This document shows positions 39,292 to 51,200 of a stretch of 64,000 bases of DNA, in pieces (the first letter of the stretch is position 1; every line of letters starts with the position of its first letter). Below the pieces are notes generated by a model. It was given only the letters and a program-made list of their open reading frames with translations, did no database searches and was not told the DNA's origin. The position numbers were made by a program, and so were the translations under genes. This stretch comes from Lota lota (lineage: Eukaryota > Chordata > Actinopteri > Gadiformes > Lotidae), in assembly GCA_026745465.1 (NCBI GenBank), contig JACYXH010000001.1, positions 454,001 to 518,000 on the forward strand. Reading direction: 5' to 3'.

Positions 39292-42200
39292 TGGTTTCGG
39301 TGTGTGTGTGTGAGCATGTCTGGGTGGGTGCGTGTCTGGCTGGGTGTGTACGTGTGTGTGTATCTGTGTCTGCGTGTGCGTGTGTGCATGTCTGGCAGGG
39401 TGCGTGCATGTGTGTGTGTGTATACGTGTGTGTGCGTGCATGTTTGTGTATGAATGTGCGTGTGTGTGTGTGTCTGTGCTCAGCAGTGGTTATCTCCTGT
39501 GGGGGGGGGGGGGGGGGGGGGTGCTGAATGATCTTTTTTCCACCTCATTAACCGCATCTCCAATTGTACCCCTCATTGCACACGTGCACTATTGTGGGAG
39601 CCTCGTGCGCTACGTGTTTTCCGCGTGCACTACTGCGTGTGTGCACCGCCTACGCACCTGTGCACGTGCACGTGCACGTGCACGTGGGGAAAACGTCCAG
39701 GTCAGGCGATGTGCTCACTCCGTTGGTTATGCATTTTGATCGGACGTGAGCAGATTCCCTACTTGTCTTATTTTAGTAACAGTGAGCAAATGGAATAGAT
39801 TGCTATGTTGACGATCATAAAATACATATAACCACGTTTAAAACCCCTCCAAAAAAAGTTTTGGTTCCTTTCCCCTTTAATGAAGAAATAGCTAAATCAT
39901 TCCAAATGCTTCAAGTTACATTTTCCAAAAAAAAAAGAATGTTTGTTTTGTTAAAGGTTCGCTGTGAGGCAGCAGTGCAATCCACTGTGCCAGTCGCCAG
40001 TTAAAGAATGCCACCTAGTGCTAAACTCATCAATTATTCTCTCATTCCTTGTAGCACGTTTCCAGACTCCGAAGAGGTACATCCTGGCATCCAGAATGGA
40101 GGGATGGCCGGCACCGTCGAGCTCAAGAGACCAGTTGGTGTACATTGCCATGGCAACAAGGCCTTGGAGTCTGAGGAGAGGGGGGACAAACTGCTGGCCC
40201 AGAAGAAGCTCTGTATAGCCTCTGCTGTCTGCCTGGTCTTCATGATCGGAGAGGTCATAGGTGAGAGCTTTATGGACAGCAACAACTCTTTAACACTTAA
40301 ACACGTGATAAAATATACTGATGCTCTTATATGACTCTTATGAAGGTATAGGTGGTGATGGTGCTGGTAAGCATGGTATCCTTTATAATCAGAAATGGCT
40401 ATGTTTATTCTTGTCTTCTAGGTAATTGTTGTTTAGATATTTATTGTTGTCAATCAGAAAGATTTGGGAAATGTGTGATCATTGTGACTCTGATATGAGC
40501 ACAAGCCTGAGTGTGTTACTGCAGGATATGCCCAACAATATCGCCTAGGACAAACCCCAGGATATACCCAGTGCAGAATAGAGCCATGCTATTCAGGAAC
40601 CCTCCGCCTACTTCCATGGTTTGGACCCGCCCACTATCGCCTGACCTCACTTCCTCCTAATTAACGGGCTACTCTATATATCCAGCCCAGTTCCTTTGTT
40701 CGGTCTGGCAGCAACACAAACCACATGTGCAGGCCCTCTGTCCCTGTGATTTAGAGAAACACCTATGGTTGTATGTGATAAAGTGAGTTTACTACTTTCC
40801 CGAGGTATATTTATTCCTTGGTCAACGTTATTGTAATTATTGTGGGGTTTTCTGTTGATCATTTATAGAAAACCATAACTGTCAAGCCTCATCAGCTCCT
40901 ATTGCTCTTCACGTGTGTGTATAGTGGCAATAAATGGCTTGAACGGAAACATAATTTAGCCCTCGTACATTCTTATCGATGTACCATGGGGTGATGCTCG
41001 ATCTCCTGTGAACTAATCCTAGAAAGAGATCCTATATAGCCAGGATAAACCCAAGGTATACCCAGGATATACTCTAGGATTTCCCCAGGATATACAAATC
41101 TCAGGTTATACCCCAGGATTTCCCCAGGATATACTTCAGGGTATACCCCAGGATACACCCAGGATATACCCTATTATGTACCCCAGGATATACCCAGGGT
41201 CTATACTAGAGCCGCATTTCAACCCAAAGTACCCGGGACCTTTATTCCCAGGAACTACTTTTCAAGGAACTAAAAGGTTCCTTCAGCCCGTAGAGGACCC
41301 GCAAAGGTTATGCAATAAAGCCATTTTACATCAGGCACATAACGAAAAAAGGACACGAAAAAGCAAGAAATTCTGAGATACTAACACAACTATTTCAATC
41401 AGTTACGACACAAATATGTGGCATTTTCCAATAACAATCACGGCAGTGAAAAAGACAGATGGACCCAAAATATCAAATTATTGAGTGGATTCGAGTATAT
41501 GGGGTTGGGTTTTAATCCAAGTGTAAAATAGTGATAAAAAGTATGATGTGTCGGTGTGCATTCTTTAATACATCCACGTTTCGGAGACGTTCGTTTTTTA
41601 GGTTGTTTCCCTGTTTGATGACTAACAGTAGATTATCTTTATCGGTTATTATTTTATTTTTTTATGTTATCAAACGCAACCTATATTCACGTCCTGCAGT
41701 GCAGGTAATCAGTTTGTAGCACCGAGTGCTATCAAGACGAAGGATCAATACATATACAGATAGGGACAATTATAGGTCAATGAATGTAGTTTACCACTAT
41801 GGATGAAAATGAGAGGATGGTGTGCGAGTATGTCGAAGTGAACAAAAAACTGCAGATGTTGAAATGGCTGAAATAAATTGCAGCGAGTCCTTCACCAATC
41901 AGAGATCTTCAGCGCTGCAAGCCCCACCCCCAAAGTTCCTGTACTTCTGGAAAGTACTACGCCCGAGCAGGGACCTTCTGCGGGGCAAAATAATGTCCCC
42001 GGAACTTATGTCAGTTCCTGTGGTTCCTGTGGAGTTCCTCCAATGGTTTCTAGTTCCTTGGGAAAGTTACAGCGGTATTGTTTACCAAAATGTTTAATAT
42101 ATGTTTAGGAGTTTTCAGTAGGTTGTGGCATTGAACTGCAACATATTTTATCCAATTTATTAGGTCTAATTTATTAATTTAGTTTTCAGTGGGTTGTGGA

Positions 42201-45200
42201 AATGCACTACAAAATAGTTGAGCTTATTCATTTGGATCTAATTTATTAATAATTTATTTTTATAATATTTAGTTAATATATATATATATATTATTTATGT
42301 TATCTATTTAAAAAAACGTTAGTTCGTTTTCAGTTGAAATATATTAAAAGTTCAAGGGAATCCAACTGTTAAAAATACAAATAAATACACGATGTTTCTA
42401 AGTCATTGATAATCATGTTAAATAATTATGATCTCAATATTGACCAAAATAATCATGATTATGATTTTTGCCCTAATCCAGCAGCCCTACAGGGTAAACA
42501 GGATATTCCCAGGATATGCCCTAGGACAGTGGTTCCCAACAATTGACTTTAGATGGACCACTTAATCCTCAACAAGAAAAAAAGAAAACATATGTTGGCA
42601 TATAAAAAGACACACCGTTTTGTAAGTAATAAAACATCACATCATACAATATTTATTAATATATTTATTAATATATTTATTTAAAAATGTCTATATTTTG
42701 TATATTATTGTAAATTTCTACTTCATAAATACAATCCCACATACCACCCGCACGTCAGGTTGACAAACACTGCCCTATGAAGACCCAGGATATACCATAG
42801 AACAAACCTCAGGATATACTCAGGATATTTCCAGGATATACAAAGAATTCAACCCACGGTAATATCCAGGATTTACCCTAGGTTATACCAAGGATATATC
42901 CAGGACATACCCAGGATATAAACCCAGGATATGCCCTAGGACAGTGGTTCCCAACCATTGACTTTAGATGTACCACTTAATTCTCATCAAGACCTTTAGC
43001 AGACCACCTCATAAGCTAAATGTAAAAAATACATAAATAAGCACGCAGTGGCTGAGCAGAGAGTGCCAGCGCCTCCTCAATGCACAATTATTACTGCAAG
43101 AAGGCGAAGGATGGTGGGAAAAAGTGGAACGTCAGCAATGCTTCATATGCTCCTTGTGTGTTTATTTACCAAACACAAATCATCAATGGAAAACCTTACA
43201 ATGGAAAACATATACGATGGTATCTACAAAGTGACACATTTATTTAAGTAATAATAAGCCATAATACCATATTTACTAAACAATATTTATAATATATTTA
43301 TTTAAAATGTTCTACATTATTCCTTCTATTATTGTAAATGTCTATTTCATAAATAGAATACCACGTACCACCTGCAGTATGACAGGTTGACAAACACAGC
43401 ACTAGGACATACTCAGGATATACCCCAAGATAAACCCAGGATATACTCAGGATACACCCAAGATATACCAGGATATACCCTATAATATACCCAGGATACA
43501 CCCAAGATATACCAGGATATACCCTATAATATACCCAGGATATACTCAGGATACACCCAAGATATACCAGGATATACCCTATAATATACGCAGGATATAC
43601 CTCAGGGTATACCAAGGATATACCCCAAGATAAACCCAGGATATACCTAAGGATACACCCCAGGATATACCCTAGGATACACCCAGGATATACTCAGGAT
43701 TTACCCAATGATATTGCCAGGATACACCCAGGATACCCTCCAGGATACACCCAGGATACCCTCCAGGATATACCCCAGGATATACCTCAGGATAAACCTC
43801 AGGGTATACCCAGGATATAGCCATGCTATACCCACCAGGATGTACCCTTGGTAATACCTAAGGATATACCCGGGCCATACCTCAGAGTATACCCAGGATA
43901 AACCTCCGGGTATACCCCCAGGATATACGTACCTCAGGGTAAACAAGGATATATACCCTAGGATATACCCTATAATATATACAGGATATACCTCAGGTTA
44001 TACCCGAGAATATACCCCAGAATGTAGCCAGGATATACCCTATAATATACGCAAGATATACCTCAGGGTAACCCAAGATATACCCCAGGATATCTCTCAG
44101 GGTATACAAGGATATACCCAGAATACACCCCAACCCACCCTCCCCCTCCATCCTGGAGACTCGGAGGCCTGGGCTGCTGCCCCAGGGCTGTCTGGACGGG
44201 CTGGCGGAGGAGTTGGTTGGGCAGCGGCGCTGGCTGGATGCTGGGGCGGCTAGCCACAGACGGTTGCTGAGCTGTCTCCGCCGGGATCCACCACGCCGTT
44301 GGGGAAAGGGATGGTGATGGGAGAAGGCTGTCCGTCGTCGCTGCTGGGCCCAGTGCGCCCCTGGACAGCCTTCCTGTGTCCAAACGCGGTTTGGAGAGGT
44401 CCCTGTTCAGGCACCAATGTAGCATTGTCCAATACTACACGCCACCTAGGTGGCTCCCATACTCCACCTAGGTGACTTTCCTCGGGCTCCTCCAAACGAA
44501 TGGACCCAGGGTGGTGATGTTGGACCGGTTTATTGTAAAGGTTGCATGGAATGAGGCATGCAGATGGTGCTCCATGCTGCCATGCCGGAGAGCTCTTCCT
44601 GAGTGTGTGTGGTGGTGGCTGGTTTAACCTGTGCACACTGATTGCTCAATGTGCAACAGGTGTGCAGCCCCACCCAGCCCCAGAGTCCAATCAGTCTGAC
44701 TCGGGCCAGGTGAGGCTGCTTCAACCAGCCACCATCCACACACACTCCCACACCGGCGCTTGCGGCCAGCAGGCCGCTGGGGCTTGGGACCAGGAGGCAA
44801 CTGCTGCTGGGGTTCAGGGCCAGGAGGCCGCTGGGGCTTGGGACCAGGAGGCAACAGCTGCTGGGGCTCAGGGCCAGAAGGCAACTGCTGCTGGGGCTCA
44901 GGGCCGGGAGGCCACTGGGGCTTGGGACCAGGAGACAACTGCTGCTGGGGCTCAGGGCAAGGAGGCAACTGCTGCTGGGGCCGGGGCTTGGAGCCCGGAG
45001 TCCACGGCTGAGGGGGTTGGGCCTTGGAGCCAAGAGGCCACAGCTGCTGGGGCTTGGAGCCCGGAGACCACAGCTGCTGGGGCTTGGAACCCGGAGACCA
45101 CAGCTGCTGGGGCTGGGGGTTGGAGCCCGGAGACCACAGCTGCTGGGGCTGGGGCTTGGAGCCCGGAGACCACAGCTGTGGGGGTTGGGGCTTGGAGCCA

Positions 45201-48200
45201 AGAGGCCACAGCTGCTGGGGCTGGGGCTTGGAACCCAGAGACCACAGCTGCTGGGGCTTGGAAACAGGAGGCCACTCCTGCTGAGGCTTGGAAACAGGAG
45301 GCCACTCCTGCTGAGGCTTGGAAACAGGAGGCCACTCCTGCTGGGGCTTGGAAACAGGAGGCCACTCCTGCTGGGGCTTGGAAACAGGAGGCCACTCCTG
45401 CTGGGGCTTGGAAACAGGAGGCCACTCCTGCTGGGGTTTGGAAACAGGAGGCCACTCCTGCTGGGGCTTGGAAACAGGAGGCCACTCCTGCTGGGGCATG
45501 GAAACAGGAGGCCACTCCTGCTGGGGCTTGGGAACAGGAGGCCAAGGCTGCATGGACTTGGGGCCAGGAGACCACGGTTGCAGCGAGGCCGGTGGCCACA
45601 AGGCTGCTACTGCAGCGGGGGCTGGTGGCCACGAGGCTGTTGCTGCAGGGGGGGCTGGTGGCCACGAGGCTGCTGCTGCAGGGGGGGCTGGTGGCCACGA
45701 GGCTGCTGCTGCAGCGGGGGTTGGTGGCCACGAGGCTGCTGCTGCAGCGGGGGCTGGTGGCCACGAGGCTGCGGCTGCAGCGGGGGCTGGTGCCGGGATT
45801 CGCTCTCCACCGATAGTTGAAGTAAGCTCTCGAATGGTGGAAGCGATCGAGCTGACAGAGTCTGTTCAAAAGGAACAAAAGGAATTCCCAAATAGGAGTA
45901 TGCCTGGCGTAAGGAATCCGTGTCTGCTGGGTCCATCTTGGCTAGTTCGTTCTGTTAAGGTTTCAAACTAGGACCCAAATGCAAGACACCACGACGAACG
46001 GGGAGCAGGTTGAAAAGGATTTATTTTCAACGGTACAGGGTACAGGCAAGGGCAAGGCAGGCGGGTAGTCGAGCAGGCAGAGGTTCAGCGGCAGGCGGAT
46101 GGCAAGCAGGCCGAGAGACGTAGGCAGGTGGGTGGTCAGGCAGGCGAGGTTCGGCAACAAGGAAGGCAGGCAGGCAACAGTAATGGGAGTGAATCACACC
46201 GGGAATAGGAACGGGAACGGGAGCAGGCACAGGAACGGGAATGGAACCCGAAACAGGAACTGGAGCAGGAACAAGGAATAACCAGGTCCTAAAAGGCGGG
46301 GACGAAGTTACTGACGAGAGGTTAAACAACGAACTAGCACTGGCTCTGTGGGGAGCCAGTGCTTAAGTACTGTGGGGGTGATTGGAAATTGACTGCAGGT
46401 GTGGATAATCAGAGGGAGCACGAGGGGTAATGGAGGCTGGGTGCCACTAGATGGCGGAATTGGACAGAAAACGGGAGAGGGTGTGACAATAATATCGTTG
46501 TATTGATGTGTTTCTGACCTGTCTACAGGAGGTTATCTGGCTCACAGCCTGGCCATTATGACGGATGCTGCTCACCTGCTGACTGACCTCGGGAGCATGA
46601 TGGTCAGCCTGTTCTCCCTGTGGATCTCCTCCAGACCTCCGACCAAGACCATGAGCTTCGGCTGGCACAGATCAGGTTCAGAAACCAGCAAACCTTTTGT
46701 GCAGTATTGTCGACTACTGAAACTAAGGATGAAATTAACTACAGTAAAAAACTAAGTCGACCGCAGCATCAAATTGTGTCGCATTACACATAGCAAAGGC
46801 AGGTAACCCCCACAACATAGACCAAACTAGGCCTACTGCCCTAATTCTTATTTTTTATTTGGCAAACTGCGAGGCGCAGAGTTTGACACTTTGAAGAGAC
46901 GTGGTCTATCTTTCTCCTTTAGTTTATGGACCCTCTTATATGCAAACATACAGTATACTGTGAACAGTTCCTTCACCATTGCTAAAATATTATACGTGAG
47001 GTTATATCTACTTGTCCTTGATAATTCAAGTGATTTGTATTTTTCTCTATTCTATCCAATTGTCTGACAGAGATCCTCGGGGCCTTGGTGTCTGTCATGT
47101 CCATCTGGATTGTTACGGGGGTCCTGGTGTACTTAGCCATCGAGAGGATTGTACGCAATGACTATGAGATCAACGGCCACGTGATGCTGCTCACATCCGG
47201 CTGTGCCGTCATTGTCAACATCATGTGAGGCGTCCTGAATTGTTCTAAACATCAGTACTGGTCCTAAATTAGTCTTAACGTCAGTCCTGGTCCTAGGATG
47301 TTCATAACATCAGTAATGGCTTCTAGGTTGTTCTAAACATCAGTACTGGCTTCTTATCATCAGTATTGGTCTAAGTTGTTCATAACATCAGTACTGGCTT
47401 CTTGTCATCAATATTGGTCTAGGTTGTTCACAACATCAGTACTGGTCCTAGGTTGTTCTAAACATCAGTATTTGGAGTCTTATATGATTCCACATGAAAA
47501 TATAAAGGTATTAAATACATTATGACTTGCATCCCAAGGCCTTACAGTGATGCAACTATTAATTATATTTATTATAGTGACACTATATGCATATCATTGT
47601 CATTCTAGCATGGCTTATATTCTGCACCACTCCACTACCTTCCATGGCCATGGAGAAGGTTACCACCAGATAGATGACAACGGTGTAAGTCCCAAAGCTC
47701 ATGGCCACTCCCACGCGCTCCTCGGTGGTCATGACAACACCAGTGTGCGCGCAGCATTCATCCATGTGGTCGGGGATCTACTGCAAAGTGTAGGCGTCAT
47801 GGTGGCCGCCATTGTCATCTTCTTCCGGGTAGGTCATCCTTCTGTTACGATACACATCCTGTTCCTTACAATGTGCTAAACAACATCACTTCCTGGTTGG
47901 TCATCCTTCTGTTAAGATACACATCCTGTTCCTTACAATGTGCTAAACAACATCACTTCCTGGTTGGTCATCCTTCTGTTAAGATACACATCCTGTTCCT
48001 TACAATGTGTTTACCAACATCACTTCCTGGTCGGTCATCCTTCTGTTAAGATACACATCCTGTTCCTTACAATGTGGTAAACAACATCACTTCCTGGTCG
48101 GTCATCCTTCTGTTAAGATACACATCCTGTTCCTTACAATGTGGTAAACAACATCACTTCCTGGTAGGTGAATGAATGAATGCATGGATGAATGAATGAA

Positions 48201-51200
48201 TGCGTTTTCTTTGTTGTCATTATACTCAGATACAATGGAATTTTGAATGGCTTCTCCCAAAAAACCTAAAAAAGCAGTAACGAACAAACAAATTAAAGCA
48301 GTAAGAAAGAAATACATACAGTAGTTACGAAAGTTATGCTTCTGCAAGTAAGAAAGTAAACAGCTTAAACCTTACCTTTAATAAAAGTCTAATTAATAAA
48401 ATAATGAATCTGTGTTTATAAATAGTGTCTGTAGTAGGAGTCTCTAGGGGTGGGGGTGAGAGTGTGTGTGTGTGTGTGTGTGTGGAGGCCCCAGTCTTTG
48501 ATGTGTGTCAGCTCACAGTTCCATTCATCTGTTCTGTCATCGGGCAGTGATGGGTCGCCCTTCTGTGTGTTCGAAGCAGTTCTCCGATCAGCTCCGGTGT
48601 GCATGGAATTTCTGGGGGTATGAAAGTTTAAGTTTAAGCTTAACTGGTAGGAAGATAAATTAACTAAGGGATAAAAACTAATTGTAGAGAGTCGAGCCAC
48701 TGCATCGGTATGCGCTGCCATGGAAAATGTGACATATAAAACAGAAACGTAATGACGGCAATAGCTCTTTCTGATTGGTTTAATCAAGTGGCAGGGTTTG
48801 CCTAGATTCTGGTTACTCTGAACCAGAGATGGAACACACACTACCCCCCAGAACACACTCATTATCAGAACGCACACTCAGAACGCACACTCAGAACACA
48901 CACTCCTTATCAGAACATACACTCCTTATCAGAACACACACTCCTTACCAGAACACACACTCATCAAAACACACACTCCTTACCAGAACACACACTCATT
49001 ACCAGAACACACACTCCTTATCAGAACACACACTCCTTACCAGAACACACACTCATCAGAACACACACTCCTTATCAGAACACACATTCCTCATCAGAAC
49101 ATACACTTCCCAAAATAACACACACTCCTTATCAGAATATATTCCTTCTCTTAACACACTCCTTATCAGAACACACACTCCTTATCAGAACACACACTCC
49201 TTATCAGAACACACACTCATCAGAACACACACTCATCAGAACACACACTCCTCATCAGAACACACACTCATTACCAGAACACACACTCCTTATCAGAACA
49301 CACACTCATCGGAACACACACTCCTTATCAGAACACACACTCCTCATCAGAACACGGTGGGCTTTGTTTTTGCAGGATTTTACTTTCTCTGTAGAATACA
49401 GAAAAGGCAGTTATAGTTCCGTATCCGATGCTTTGTCAAGAGCATCTTTAAAGACTGCAGGCATTCCTACCTGTGCCACTGTAACGGCAAAGAAACCTGA
49501 CCCAGGCAAGAATGACTTCCCCTTGACGGATGACGAGGTATGGAAAGATCAGCAACAGGACACAGAATTTCAAGCAATGTTGAAAGTCAATCCTTAAAAG
49601 TGCAGAGAAAAACACTACGAAACTAAGCATCCTTGAGGACAAAGTGTATCATGTGGTCCATCTTCCTTATCGTACTCTCTATCAAGTTTACATACCTAAT
49701 CTACTGCGCCCTTAGCTGCTCCAGTCCCTCCATGATGATCCAACATCTGGCTATCTTGGCCGTTACAAGACCTACAAACGATTGCAGGCCCTTGCTTACT
49801 GGCCTAATATGAGCTTGGACGTGAACGAGTATGTAAGGCCTTGTCAAACCTGTCAGCCATGTAAGCATGAAGGGAGAAAACCTGCTGGGAAACCACGGCA
49901 GACCAACGTTACCCCACCTTAGGAAATGCTTTGGGTGGACCTTATGGGACCATTCCCAAGGAGCACACAATTAAACACTTACCTTTTTAGTTTTTATTGA
50001 ATACTACTCTCTGTGGGTGGAACTTTTTCCTTTGTGTAGGGCCACTGCTGAGACCGTCTCTCGGGTCCTTGTGAAGGATATATTCACTTGTTGGGGAGTC
50101 CCTGACTACCTTCTGTCTGACCAGGGCACTCAATTTTTCTCAGATCTCTGTTGAGATTTGCAAAAGATGGAATCTGGTGAGAAGGTTTACTACCAGTAGT
50201 ATGGTGGCCTCATATGTGGGAATCCAGCATAAGCACTGGGATCAGCACCTGCATGAGTTTCGATTCGCTATAAATTCTGCAGTACAAGTCCACTGGGGTT
50301 TCACCTGCAGAGCTGAATCTCTGCAGACCACTCCCTGAACAAAGCCCGCTCCAGACAAAAAAGGAACTATGATCTGAAATGCAGAGAACTTGAGTTTCAG
50401 GTCAATGACAGAGAGTGGCTAAAATCTCACCCTTATTCGAAAGCAGAAAAACAAATTCTGCCAAATTGGCACCAAGGTCCCTACAGAGTTGTGAAGCGTA
50501 TGAGTCCCCTAAACTACCATTTTGTAGTGGAGGAAACAGGAGAGGGTCTACGTATTGTCCACATATCTCGCCTCAAACCCTGTTATGCCACGGCGAAGGA
50601 TCTGGAGGAGATTCCACGACGAAAGGTGCTAGAGTTATTCTAAGAGGAAAGTGAGGACGTAGAGTTCTTAGGATTTCCAGACTCAGACATCAACCCTCAC
50701 GCGTAGCTCTCAGCTTTTTCCAAGGGAGAGTGTGACGCTCCTGTAAAAGAAGCATCCCATGACGAGCCGAACTATCCTCTAATTACAACGCAAATGCGCC
50801 TGCGATTGTTTCACCCCTTTAAGTACAATTAGTCTAGCGTTTCCGTGGTCGCAGAGTGTGAGAACGAAAGGTGAAACTAGGTTGAGTTGAATGCAGGTAG
50901 TTAACCCCTGTGATATAGTAAAATCCTTTTTCCCGTTGAGATTACGACTACAGCCACCTTGGATTCTAACCATCCGGCAACGCGGTTTGTCCAGTTCCGT
51001 GATGATCGGAGGGCTTCTTTCATTTCCCACCAAACAAACCCTAGGAACCTCTTGACTGGACGGACCAAACTGAGTAGTAGGCCACTAGTTATGTCCATTT
51101 TCTTTGTTTCTCGGGTATCTGCTGAGAGCCCTGCCTAAGTTCAATGAACTTTATTATTAAATCGCTACCTTTCGTTCCTGTCGAACGTAACTGTTGATAC

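Larger units (their letters stand above)
40535..44125. repeat. dispersed CAGGATATACC repeat field, slc30a3 intron 2
   Basis: Degenerate 12-20-bp words around CCCAGGATATACCC fill 41040-41215, 42780-42930 and 43400-44125, with stray copies near 40540. The field looks like one old array split by later insertions. Confidence 0.85.

Noticed and set aside
44542-45971. Overlapping 217-424-codon frames that look like Pro/Gln- or Ala/Gly-rich proteins
   Set aside because: GC-rich minisatellites with units divisible by three, open on both strands. At most the gag start at 45936 has a plausible coding history.
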